A stretch of 14,002 nucleotides of DNA from Candidatus Falkowbacteria bacterium CG10_big_fil_rev_8_21_14_0_10_43_11 (GTDB taxonomy: Bacteria > Patescibacteriota > Patescibacteriia > Patescibacteriales > XYC2-FULL-47-12). The stretch is from the NCBI GenBank assembly GCA_002778635.1, contig PFAS01000004.1:1-14002 (forward strand), in the 5' to 3' direction. Made by a program: the position numbers and the translations under genes. Positions 1-7,066 of the stretch are shown here, piece by piece. Numbering within the stretch: the stretch's first letter is position 1; each line of letters opens with the position of its first letter. The notes beneath the pieces were generated by a model. It saw only the letters and a list, made by a program, of their open reading frames with translations, ran no database searches and was not told the origin of the DNA.

Positions 1-104
1 GGCGGAGGAAATAAAAATTTATGAAATCGGTCGGGTGTTTTTGCCGCAGGCGGCGGAGGAAATAAAAATTTATGAAATCGGTCGGGTGTTTTTGCCGCAG
101 GCGG
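1..104 (+). repeat. 51-bp in-frame tandem duplication inside pheT
   Basis: Bases 1-51 and 52-102 are identical, and the match runs on to base 104 before diverging. The unit encodes 17 residues, so the frame is kept. GGCGG-type microhomology sits at the junction and again just downstream (near 119-126), which would favour replication slippage. More copies could lie left of the window. Confidence 0.95.
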
Positions 105-730
105 GTGAATTTGCCAAAGGCGGCGGCAGTAAGGAAAAATTACCACTGCAACCGTTTAAATTAGGGTTAATTTACGCGAGCGGTAGCGGTGCTTTGTTGA
201 GTCTCAAAGGAATATTGGAAAATTTAAGTGAGTCGCTAAACATTAGTTTTGATTTTAAGCCGCAAGCGCAAAAAGGGGCGGATATTTATTCAGAGGGAAA
301 ATTAATCGGCTGTCTGGAGAATTTTGACGAAAAGCTTGCGGTTAAAAATGGCGTAAAGATAAAATTGGCGCTAGCCGAGTTGGATCTTCAAATAATGCTC
401 GCCGCCGCCCAGAACGCGGGAATAAAGAAATATGCGGTAAAAAACAAGTTTCCTTACGTCCGGCGCGATCTGGCCTTTGCTGTTGATGAAAAAATACTGT
501 ATAATGATTTTAGGCAAGCGCTGTTAGCCGCCAGCCCATTAATTAAAGAAGTAAAATTATTTGACGTGTATCAAGGCGAAAAGTTAGGCGTTGGTAAAAA
601 GAGCTGGGCGTTTACTTTGGAATTCGGCAGCGATGAAAAAACATTGACGGGCGCGGAAGCGGATGAGGTGCAAAGAGAAATAGCGAAACAAATGCAACAA
701 AAATTTAATGCGAAATTAAGGGATTTTTAA
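1..730 (+). CDS. pheT: Phenylalanyl-tRNA synthetase beta subunit, C-terminal part (5' truncated by window edge)
   Basis: PheT is the large subunit of the alpha2-beta2 enzyme that charges tRNA-Phe in the cytoplasm. The frame is already open at base 2, so the gene enters from the left; about 242 residues are visible. They include an IYEIGRVF motif (compare FEIG/FESG in the catalytic-like B6/B7 core), a region ending near residue 145, and a typical ferredoxin-fold anticodon-binding domain (FDX-ACB, roughly bases 436-727). That domain shows FPYVRRDLAFAV, KLFDVYQGE and the ending KFNAKLRDF; ending at RD or RDF is characteristic of PheT. The odd point is that the first 17 visible residues (AEEIKIYEIGRVFLPQA) occur twice in tandem, from an in-frame 51-bp duplication. 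No terminator follows; the next gene starts 22 bases downstream, so co-transcription is likely. Identity is secure; whether the protein with the duplication is functional is not known. Confidence 0.95.
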   Translation, partial: AEEIKIYEIGRVFLPQAAEEIKIYEIGRVFLPQAGEFAKGGGSKEKLPLQPFKLGLIYASGSGALLSLKGILENLSESLNISFDFKPQAQKGADIYSEGKLIGCLENFDEKLAVKNGVKIKLALAELDLQIMLAAAQNAGIKKYAVKNKFPYVRRDLAFAVDEKILYNDFRQALLAASPLIKEVKLFDVYQGEKLGVGKKSWAFTLEFGSDEKTLTGAEADEVQREIAKQMQQKFNAKLRDF

Positions 731-752
731 TCGCATATTATAACTTTAACAT

Positions 753-1100
753 ATGCAAACTATTACTAAGCTCGGCCCCAAATCAGTCGCTAATCTTTAC
801 GGATTTTTTTTAGCTTTATGCGCTTTTTTGACAAGCTTGGGGATCTCCATCGTCAATATAACTAATCGGCTGTTTGAGGGCAGTAATACTTTTATGTCGG
901 CGCTGTTTTCCGTTTTATTTAACATATTATACGGCGTTTTAATTGGGCTCATCAGCGCGGTCGCGGCCGCTGTTATCGGCTATATCAGCGGTTTTATTTT
1001 TGGCTGGTTGTATAATCTGTGCGTGAAAATTAAATTTATCGGAGGAATAAAAATAGAGTTAGAGCATGCGCCGGATAATTTAACAGAAATTAAACAGTAA
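753..1100 (+). CDS. Small two-helix membrane protein (DUF3566-like layout)
   Basis: A 115-residue protein of unknown function. It starts MQTITKLGPKSVANLYG, followed by a hydrophobic segment at about residues 12-35 and a second long one at about 48-88. It ends in a short polar tail with FIGGIKIELE just after the membrane. The pattern of a KLGPKSVA-like start, two membrane spans, an LYN motif at the end of the second span and a GGI(K/E)IEL strand recalls small membrane proteins of the DUF3566 kind. That assignment is by eye only. The ATG lies 22 bases after pheT and has no Shine-Dalgarno. The next gene follows after 6 bases, so it probably belongs to one transcript running to the terminator near 1979. 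Confidence 0.8.
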   Translation: MQTITKLGPKSVANLYGFFLALCAFLTSLGISIVNITNRLFEGSNTFMSALFSVLFNILYGVLIGLISAVAAAVIGYISGFIFGWLYNLCVKIKFIGGIKIELEHAPDNLTEIKQ

Positions 1101-1106
1101 TTTTTT

Positions 1107-1406
1107 ATGATATACGAATCTATAGATATTCTGTGGCTGACCATTTCCGTTTGCATAGCGCTCTTGACGCTATTCTTCTGTTGGGGAATTTTTTACATAG
1201 TGCAAATTATTAGGCGTTCGTCCAATATGTTTAAAGGCGTGGAACAGATGATAACTAACATCAACGACGTTATCAAAACGACCAAAGAAAAAATTGAGCA
1301 CAGCGCGGCTTATATTTCGGTGCTGGGAGAGGGGATAAAAAAAGTAATGGAAATTGTAAAAGAGCAAGGTATAACCGCGGTGAAAAAAAGAGGCAAAAAA
1401 TCATAG
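1107..1406 (+). CDS. Single-pass membrane protein with amphipathic C-terminal helix, unknown function
   Basis: A 99-residue protein with one membrane span at about residues 9-35, a basic stop (IIRRS), then a long helical region rich in polar and beta-branched residues (about 40-90). It ends in a strongly basic tail, KKRGKKS. The layout (N-terminal anchor followed by a cytoplasmic amphipathic helix) resembles DUF948/YtxG-like small proteins, but no diagnostic motif is visible. The start is 6 bases after the preceding stop and has no SD. An ORF on the opposite strand overlaps it but lacks comparable organisation. Confidence 0.75.
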   Translation: MIYESIDILWLTISVCIALLTLFFCWGIFYIVQIIRRSSNMFKGVEQMITNINDVIKTTKEKIEHSAAYISVLGEGIKKVMEIVKEQGITAVKKRGKKS

Positions 1407-1418
1407 CGAAGGAGAAAA

Positions 1419-1652
1419 ATGATGCTGAAAATCTTTATTATTTTAGTTCTTTTAGTTCTTTTAGGTCTTTGTTTGTTTATAGTACAGCGGAAGAAGCGCA
1501 AAAGACGGCAATCAAGCGCCTATGTTCCGCTACGCATTAAGCCAGAGCACATTCAAATTTTGTATACTCCCATCGGATATATTGAAGCAGGGAGAATAGC
1601 AATGGAGGAAATACAAATGGCGCAAAGCCAAAACCGTGAAGGAGCAAAATAA
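1419..1652 (+). CDS. Small membrane-anchored protein, unknown function
   Basis: About 76-77 residues. A leucine/isoleucine/valine-rich membrane helix occupies about residues 3-22, followed by a dense positive cluster (RKKRKRRQ) expected to remain in the cytoplasm, then a polar tail. Two ATG codons are adjacent (1419 and 1422). AAGGAG at 1409-1414 is only 4 bases from the first but 7 from the second, so 1422 may be the true start. The stop overlaps the next start in a TAATG arrangement, which suggests translational coupling. The membrane helix is partly encoded by a 9-bp tandem repeat. Confidence 0.75.
   Translation: MMLKIFIILVLLVLLGLCLFIVQRKKRKRRQSSAYVPLRIKPEHIQILYTPIGYIEAGRIAMEEIQMAQSQNREGAK
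1441..1467 (+). repeat. 9-bp tandem repeat (three copies) in a membrane-helix codon run
   Basis: TTTTAGTTC occurs at 1441-1449 and 1450-1458, then TTTTAGGTC at 1459-1467 (one change). It encodes the repetitive Leu/Val part of the transmembrane helix, so copy-number changes would lengthen or shorten the helix by three residues without shifting the frame. Confidence 0.8.
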
Positions 1653-1951
1653 TGGAAAGAACAGAGCAAGAAAAAAGTAAACTTCTTGAAAAAGCAAAAC
1701 TTAACCCTAAATTAATTGAAATGGTGTTGCGGTGGGGAAGCAATCCACAGTTTCAAGATATACTTTCTCAGCACCATGGGCCGGTTTTGGAGGACGTCAT
1801 ATTTAAATTTCGTGAGCTGGTTTCCGCCGCACAGCCGGACGAAGACGAGATAAAAAAACAGGCTGATTTTTTGCAGTATATTTTTACCCCCGGAGCAGGG
1901 ATAAAACTCAGCAGCATCGGTACTGTCTGTAGCATGCACGCTCCGTCTTGA
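1652..1951 (+). CDS. Small soluble helical protein, unknown function
   Basis: A 99-residue protein without a membrane span. The N-terminal half is charged and helical (MERTEQEKSKLLEKAKLNPK), followed by a region with several aromatic residues and a C-terminal stretch ending CSMHAPS. No family is recognised. The start codon overlaps the stop of the upstream gene (TAATG), with GAAGGAG placed about 8 bases ahead, so translation is likely coupled. The gene ends at TGA (1949-1951), 27 bases before a strong terminator, making it the last gene of the pheT-led transcript. Confidence 0.75.
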   Translation: MERTEQEKSKLLEKAKLNPKLIEMVLRWGSNPQFQDILSQHHGPVLEDVIFKFRELVSAAQPDEDEIKKQADFLQYIFTPGAGIKLSSIGTVCSMHAPS

Positions 1952-1978
1952 GTTAATCAATTTGTATGTTTAATCCAC

Positions 1979-2006
1979 ACACCCGTCTATTTTGGCGGGT
2001 GTTTTT
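1979..2006 (+). terminator. Rho-independent terminator ending the pheT-led gene cluster
   Basis: A 9-bp stem, ACACCCGTC (1979-1987) with GGCGGGTGT (1994-2002), has a TATTTT loop and is followed by a T run to 2006. One G·T pair is included. Confidence 0.92.
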
Positions 2007-2008
2007 AT

Positions 2009-2037
2009 TTGCCAACCTATTGGTCTTGGGATATAAT
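2009..2037 (+). promoter_or_regulatory. Sigma70-type promoter for dnaE
   Basis: TTGCCA (2009-2014) and TATAAT (2032-2037) are separated by exactly 17 bases. The -35 element abuts the upstream terminator. Predicted transcription start is near 2044, giving a leader of about 105 nt that contains the long inverted repeat. Confidence 0.75.
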
Positions 2038-2049
2038 ACAGCCATATAA

Positions 2050-2146
2050 TTTTAGATTTATGATTTAGGATTTTAGATTTTAAGATTGCGTTATGTGCGT
2101 AAATCCCAATATTATCAATCATAAATCTAAAATCAGCAATCTAAAA
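2050..2146. repeat. AT-rich inverted repeat with nested copies in the dnaE leader
   Basis: TTTTAGATTTATGATT (2050-2065) is the exact reverse complement of 2117-2132. A shorter TTTTAGATT (2071-2079) is matched by AATCTAAAA (2138-2146), which ends two bases before the dnaE ATG. Each arm therefore holds one long and one short copy of the same word. In RNA, alternative pairings are possible. It may be a dispersed AT-rich palindrome rather than a regulatory structure. Confidence 0.85.
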
Positions 2147-2148
2147 TT

Positions 2149-5100
2149 ATGAAATTCACCCATCTCCATATCCATACCCATTATTCCTTGTTGGACGGTC
2201 TTATAAAGCCGAAGGAATTGGTGCAAAAAATAAAAGCGGACGGAGGCGACGCCGTCGCCATTACCGACCACGGGGCCATGTACGGCGCGATTGAATTTTA
2301 TCAGCTGTGCAAAAAAGAAGGCATCAAACCGATCATTGGTTTTGAGGCGTATGTCGCGCCTAACGGCCGGCACAATAAGCGCGCGAAAGCGGACGAAAAA
2401 AATTACCACCTGCTTTTGCTCGCCAAAAATAACATCGGCTACCATAACCTGATAGAATTGGTGAGCAAAGCGAATCTGGAGGGATTTTATTATAAGCCCC
2501 GGATTGACGACGAACTGTTAAAACGGCATAGCGAGGGATTAATCGCCGCCAGCGCTTGCTTGGCGGGAGAAATTCCCACTTTGATTTTGTCCGGGCAGGA
2601 GCAAAAGGCGCGGGAAAAAATTTTGTACTACCGGGAATTATTTGGACCGGACGGTTTTTATTTGGAACTGCAATATAATCCCAATATCCGCGGGCAGGAA
2701 TTTGTGAATTCCGCGCTGGTAAAATTAAGCAGGGAACTGGGCGTCGGTTTGGTGGCGACCAACGACGCGCATTATTTAAACAAAGAGGACGACGAAGCGC
2801 ACGATGTTTTGCTGTGTTTGCAAACCAAGCGCAAGAAAAAAGAAGTGAGCCGCATGAGCATGCTGGGCGAAGATTTTTCCGTTAAAAACATGCGGCAGAT
2901 GATTGACGAATTCAAAGACTGGCCGGAAGCGATAGACAATACCAATAAAATCGCCGACATGTGCAATGTGGACATTCCGCTGGGGCAGTACCAGTTACCG
3001 GTTTTCGCCGTTCCGGAGGGTTTTAGCGACGCGGAATATTTAAAAAAATTATGCCGCGAGGGTTTGGTTAAAAGATACGGCGTTGGTTACGAAGAATTAA
3101 ATCCGGAAAAAAAAGAGCGATTAGATTACGAATTAGCAGTAATTGATAAGATGGGTTTTGCCTCTTATTTTTTAATCGTGGCGGACTTCGTCAATTGGGC
3201 GAAAAATAATCATATCGTCGTCGGCCCGGGGCGCGGCAGCGCGGCTGGTTCTTTCGTTTCTTACGTTTTAGGCATTACCAATTTGGATCCTCTGCGGTAT
3301 GATTTGGTTTTTGAACGTTTTTTAAATCCGGAGCGCATCTCCATGCCGGATATTGACCTTGATTTCGCCGATACGCGGCGGGAAGAAGTGATTCATTATG
3401 TGGAAAGAAAGTACGGCAAAAATCATGTCGCGCAGATAATCACTTTTGCCACCATGGCCGCGCGGGCGGCGGTGCGCGACGTCGGGCGCGTATTGGATTA
3501 TCCGTATGATTTTTGCGATAAAATCGCCAAAGCGATTCCAATGTTCACGACCATTGAAGAGGCATCAAAATTGCCTGAATTGCGAGAAATTTGCGAGCGG
3601 GAAGAAGGCGCGCGCGAAATCATCAAAAACGCCCGCCGCATTGAAAACGTGATTCGGCACGCGTCCGTGCACGCTTGCGGCGTTTTAATCACCAAAGAAC
3701 CGGTAACCGCTTACGCGCCGGTGCAGTACATTTCTTCGTCCGATCGGGAGACGATGGTTTCGCAATATTCCCTGCATCCGGTGGAGGATTTGGGATTGTT
3801 GAAAATGGATTTTTTGGGCTTAAAAAATTTAACCATTATTGAGTCGGCTTTAAAAATTATCAAAAACACGCGGAGCGAACTGATTGATATTGACGCCATC
3901 CCTCCGGACGACCGGAAAACTTTCGCTCTGTTGCAAAGAGGCGAAACTACCGGCGTGTTTCAATTGGAATCAAGCGGCATGAAACGGTACCTAAAGGAAT
4001 TAAAGCCGACGGCGTTTGAAGACATCATCGCGATGGTCGCGCTTTACCGGCCCGGACCAATGGAATGGATCCCTGACTATATCGCCGGCAAGCATGGAAC
4101 TAAAAGGACCAAGTACTTGCATCCCAAACTTGAGCCGATTTTAAACAAAACTTACGGCGTAGCCATTTATCAAGAACAGGTGATGGAAACGGCTCGCAAT
4201 TTAGCCGGATTTACCATGGGAGAAGCGGACGTATTGCGCCGTGCCATCGGCAAAAAAATTCCCAAACTCTTAGCCGAACAAAAAACTAAGTTTATTGAAG
4301 GCTGCGTAAAAAACGGCATCGCGGTTGAACTGGGCGAGAAAATTTTCGCTTTCATTGAACCGTTCGCCGGTTACGGGTTTAACCGTTCTCACGCCGCCTG
4401 TTACGCTTTGGTCGGTTATCAGACGGCTTATTTAAAAGCGAATTACTCAACCGAGTTTATGGCCGCTTTAATGACTAGCGACCAAGAAGACATTGACCGT
4501 ATTCCAATAGAAATTGACGAATGCCGCCAAATGGGCATTGAGGTATTGCCGCCGGACATTAACGAATCGTTCGCGGATTTTACCGTGGTAACGAGCGGTA
4601 CGGCGCAAAATGTCGCTATCTCCGAACAAGAATCCAAAACCATTCGCTTTGGATTGCGCGCCATTAAAAACGTCGGCGGGCACATTACCGAAGTTCTGAT
4701 TAAAGAAAGAAAAACCAACGGCCCTTATCAAAATATGGCTGATTTCCTGCAGCGGGCGCAAGATAAAGATTTGAATAAAAAATCATTGGAAAGCTTAATT
4801 ATGGCCGGGGCTTTTGACAAACTTGAAGAGCGGGGCAAATTGCTCGCGAACGCGGAGAAAATGCTGGAATACAACCGCAACTTAAGCGCGGCCAAAAACA
4901 GCGGCCAAGACAGCTTGTTTTCGCTCGCCCCCGCCTTGGCAGCAGGTTCCACGATTACTTTGGCTTCCGCGCCGCCCGCGAGCAAGCGCGATATTTTAAA
5001 TTGGGAGCGGGAACTATTGGGTTTGTACATTTCCGACCATCCTTTTAACGAATACGAAAAAATTTTGGGAGCAAGCGTCATACCCATAGCGCAGCTGAAT

Positions 5101-5703
5101 AAAACGCTGGAAGGCCAGCTGATTAACGCCGCCGGCGTTATCGCCAAGATTAAAAAAATCGTCACTAAAAATAATGACAACATGCTGTTCGTAAAAATAG
5201 AAGATAAAACAGCCAGCGTTGAATTGCTTGTGTTTCCGTCTTTATTAAAAGAAACGGCGGATGTTTGGCAAGAAGGGAATGCCGTAATTTGCCGCGGACG
5301 CCTTTCCAATAAGGAAAATGAAATAAAATTGCTGGTTGACAAGGCAAAAAAAATAGAGCCGGAAATTGCGGTTAAATTAGCGTCGGAGTTTTTGCGGCTG
5401 AATAAAAATAACGGCTTTAAAAACATTAACAATAACGTTTCCGCGCCAGCCGCGCCGGTTGGAGCCGCGTTCGGCGCGCCAGCCGCGCCAATTTTAAAAA
5501 TAAAAATTAAAGATTTAAATAATCAGGAACTGCTCGCGCGCTTAAAAGAGCGGCTCGCAAAGAACCCGGGCGCGCATAAAGTTTATTTTTACATTCCGGG
5601 CGAGAGCGGTCTGCAAGTGATTGAAACCGGATTCAGAGTCGATGCCAGCGAAGAATTAAAAAAGCAGTTAGCGGAGATAGCGGGGGAGGATGCGGTAAAA
5701 TAG
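2149..5703 (+). CDS. dnaE: DNA polymerase III alpha subunit (replicative polymerase) with intact PHP domain
   Basis: DnaE is the main chromosomal replicase catalytic subunit; 1184 residues is a normal length. The N-terminal PHP domain keeps all nine expected metal ligands: H9, H11, D40, H41, E66, H87, C137, D206 and H208. E. coli DnaE has lost several of these, so an intrinsic Mn/Zn-dependent proofreading exonuclease is likely here. The C-family polymerase palm shows GPGRGSAAGS, PDIDLDF (D401, D403) and KMDFLGLKN (third aspartate D554), numbering nearly identical to E. coli. Fingers motifs include YRPGPM, LRRAIGKK and GYGFNRSHAACYA. A clamp-binding motif QDSLF lies at 920-924, and an OB fold at about 985-1065. 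An Ala/Pro-rich linker near 1097-1117 precedes a small C-terminal domain. The start has no SD; it follows the leader inverted repeat directly. No partner subunits are nearby. Confidence 0.98.
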   Translation: MKFTHLHIHTHYSLLDGLIKPKELVQKIKADGGDAVAITDHGAMYGAIEFYQLCKKEGIKPIIGFEAYVAPNGRHNKRAKADEKNYHLLLLAKNNIGYHNLIELVSKANLEGFYYKPRIDDELLKRHSEGLIAASACLAGEIPTLILSGQEQKAREKILYYRELFGPDGFYLELQYNPNIRGQEFVNSALVKLSRELGVGLVATNDAHYLNKEDDEAHDVLLCLQTKRKKKEVSRMSMLGEDFSVKNMRQMIDEFKDWPEAIDNTNKIADMCNVDIPLGQYQLPVFAVPEGFSDAEYLKKLCREGLVKRYGVGYEELNPEKKERLDYELAVIDKMGFASYFLIVADFVNWAKNNHIVVGPGRGSAAGSFVSYVLGITNLDPLRYDLVFERFLNPERISMPDIDLDFADTRREEVIHYVERKYGKNHVAQIITFATMAARAAVRDVGRVLDYPYDFCDKIAKAIPMFTTIEEASKLPELREICEREEGAREIIKNARRIENVIRHASVHACGVLITKEPVTAYAPVQYISSSDRETMVSQYSLHPVEDLGLLKMDFLGLKNLTIIESALKIIKNTRSELIDIDAIPPDDRKTFALLQRGETTGVFQLESSGMKRYLKELKPTAFEDIIAMVALYRPGPMEWIPDYIAGKHGTKRTKYLHPKLEPILNKTYGVAIYQEQVMETARNLAGFTMGEADVLRRAIGKKIPKLLAEQKTKFIEGCVKNGIAVELGEKIFAFIEPFAGYGFNRSHAACYALVGYQTAYLKANYSTEFMAALMTSDQEDIDRIPIEIDECRQMGIEVLPPDINESFADFTVVTSGTAQNVAISEQESKTIRFGLRAIKNVGGHITEVLIKERKTNGPYQNMADFLQRAQDKDLNKKSLESLIMAGAFDKLEERGKLLANAEKMLEYNRNLSAAKNSGQDSLFSLAPALAAGSTITLASAPPASKRDILNWERELLGLYISDHPFNEYEKILGASVIPIAQLNKTLEGQLINAAGVIAKIKKIVTKNNDNMLFVKIEDKTASVELLVFPSLLKETADVWQEGNAVICRGRLSNKENEIKLLVDKAKKIEPEIAVKLASEFLRLNKNNGFKNINNNVSAPAAPVGAAFGAPAAPILKIKIKDLNNQELLARLKERLAKNPGAHKVYFYIPGESGLQVIETGFRVDASEELKKQLAEIAGEDAVK

Positions 5704-5735
5704 TCAAAAATCCATAAAGTTGAAAGTTATAAAGT
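5703..5735 (+). repeat. Intergenic copy of a short AAAGT(C/T)-ATAAAGT repeat family
   Basis: The stretch directly after the dnaE stop contains AAGTTGAAAGTTATAAAGT (5717-5735). It matches, with one change, the reverse complement of 9653-9671. Its upstream part (GTCAAAAATCCATAAAGT) also matches the repeats inside miaA at 10697-10732, with one extra G there. Confidence 0.7.
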
Positions 5736-5739
5736 TTAA

Positions 5740-5762
5740 TTTTTGTCAAGTTTAGACAAAAA
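5740..5762. terminator. AT-rich hairpin after dnaE (possible weak bidirectional terminator or operator)
   Basis: TTTTTGTC (5740-5747) pairs perfectly with GACAAAAA (5755-5762) around a 7-base loop. The stem has little GC, so terminator strength is doubtful. It overlaps the -35 region of the next gene, so a repressor-binding role is an alternative. Confidence 0.4.
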
Positions 5763-5781
5763 ATATAAAATTTGTTAAGAT
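5753..5781 (+). promoter_or_regulatory. Promoter for the J-like membrane protein, predicting a leaderless mRNA
   Basis: TAGACA (5753-5758) and TAAGAT (5776-5781) are spaced by 17 bases. Transcription would begin about 7 bases downstream, essentially at the ATG at 5788. The same TTAAGATA -10 core recurs at the miaA promoter. Confidence 0.55.
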
Positions 5782-5787
5782 AGAAGT

Positions 5788-6969
5788 ATGGAAAAAAACG
5801 GTTTAAATAAAAAAATTAAAGCTAAAAATATGCCCAGTTCAAGACCAATTAGCATCTACCGCAAAATAGCCATTACTTTTATCGTGCTAACTTTATTGCT
5901 TGCGGCGATAGTCGTTTATTTTTCCATAGTGAGCGTAAAAATCGTGATTATTCCCAATAAAGAGCGCGCGACCGCGAGTTTTGCCGTTACGGTTAAAGAC
6001 GCTCAAAGCGGTGAAAACCCAAGCGGCGCGGTGATCAACGGTTTGGTGGAAAAGGTGCCGCTTGCCGCGGAAGGAACTTTCGCGGCCATGGGCAAAGAAG
6101 TGTCAGGCGCGGAAGTTACGGGGAAAGTGACTATATACAATAAAACCGGCGCGAGCCAGCCGTTGATTAAAACTACCAGATTGCAAACGGCTGACGGAAA
6201 ACTTTTTCGTTTAAAAGAAAGCGTGAGCGTGCCGGCCAAAAGCCAAATTGATAATGCCGAAATTTACGCCGACAAGCCGTCAGCCGACATGGCCATCGCG
6301 CCGACTAAATTTATTATTCCTGGTTTGAATAAAGTCAAACAGGATTTAATTTACGCGGAGAGCGCGGAAGCTTTTAAATATCAGGAAATGGGAGAAACTT
6401 TGATCTCGGCTGAAGATTTTAATAAGGCGAAAGACGATTTAAAAAAACAATTAACCGATCAACTAAAATCGTTAAGCGAAGCGCAAAAATACGGCAACTA
6501 CGACAATGTCGCGCATAAAATTGACGATAACGCGGTAACCTTTAACTCCGCCGCGAAACTCGGCGATAAGGTAAAAGAGTTTAAAATGTCCGCGACGGCT
6601 GACGCGGCGATAGTCGCTTTCAACGTCAAAGACATTGCGGCGCTGGCTCAGCAGAAAATAACGGAAGGATTGCCGGATGATAAGCAAATTGAAAGTTTTG
6701 ACAAAAACAATTTTCAGTACAGCGTTAATCAATACGATTTAAACCTCGGCACGGCTGATTTGAAAGTGGAGGCGGCGGCGCAAATGGTGTTGAAAGAGGG
6801 AACGGAAGTCATCAAAGCCGATCGCTTGGTCGGTTTGAGCCGGCAGCAGCTGGACGATTATTTGTCGTCTTTGCGCGAAGTGGCCGGTTATGAAGTAAAA
6901 TTTACGCCCAACTGGATCAATAAAGTGCCGAGCTTAATTGACCACATCAGAGTGGAGGTAACGAAATAG
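5788..6969 (+). CDS. Membrane-anchored extracytoplasmic protein with baseplate-J-like segment
   Basis: 393 residues. A basic N-terminus (about 1-25) is followed by a single membrane span at about 26-50, then a large domain predicted outside the cytoplasm. Residues around 110-160 read VTIYNKTG...QPLIKTTRLQT.DGKLFRL...VSVPA. This is the beta-rich pattern seen in baseplate J/gp47-like proteins, where N-x-T, a TR-(F/L)-x-T element, DG-x-LFR and VPA recur. Proteins of this architecture are frequently called baseplate J family in CPR genomes (recollection, not checked). No other phage gene is nearby, so a cell-envelope role is more likely than a phage tail. The central region (about 205-245) is charged and helical. 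The gene has its own promoter and may be translated from a leaderless mRNA. Confidence 0.8.
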   Translation: MEKNGLNKKIKAKNMPSSRPISIYRKIAITFIVLTLLLAAIVVYFSIVSVKIVIIPNKERATASFAVTVKDAQSGENPSGAVINGLVEKVPLAAEGTFAAMGKEVSGAEVTGKVTIYNKTGASQPLIKTTRLQTADGKLFRLKESVSVPAKSQIDNAEIYADKPSADMAIAPTKFIIPGLNKVKQDLIYAESAEAFKYQEMGETLISAEDFNKAKDDLKKQLTDQLKSLSEAQKYGNYDNVAHKIDDNAVTFNSAAKLGDKVKEFKMSATADAAIVAFNVKDIAALAQQKITEGLPDDKQIESFDKNNFQYSVNQYDLNLGTADLKVEAAAQMVLKEGTEVIKADRLVGLSRQQLDDYLSSLREVAGYEVKFTPNWINKVPSLIDHIRVEVTK

Positions 6970-7007
6970 AATTTTGAATTAAGAATTACGAATGACGGCG
7001 GTAGATT

Positions 7008-7035
7008 TTGTTTATTTTTTTGACAGTGCTATACT
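7008..7035 (+). promoter_or_regulatory. Extended -10 promoter upstream of the helical-repeat gene (and possibly thrS)
   Basis: TTGTTT (7008-7013) and TATACT (7030-7035) are spaced by 16 bases, with TG at 7027-7028 giving an extended -10 (TGCTATACT). The identical TGCTATACT occurs at 9622-9630. Predicted start is near 7042, leaving about 25 nt before the ATG at 7067. Confidence 0.6.
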
Positions 7036-7066
7036 ATAAAATATCATTTAGCAAATAAGCGATAAT

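Noticed and set aside
1949..1951. TGA recoding (as in Gracilibacteria/Absconditabacteria)
   Set aside because: The TGA here ends a gene directly before a strong terminator, and the large conserved genes have no internal TGA.
4728..5432. 234-residue minus-strand ORF inside dnaE
   Set aside because: It is antisense to conserved DnaE fingers/OB sequence and has no ribosome site, promoter or recognisable domain; it is a shadow of dnaE codon usage.
5788..6969. Prophage remnant
   Set aside because: Apart from the J-like segment there are no integrase, capsid, tail or attachment-site signals; neighbours are housekeeping genes.
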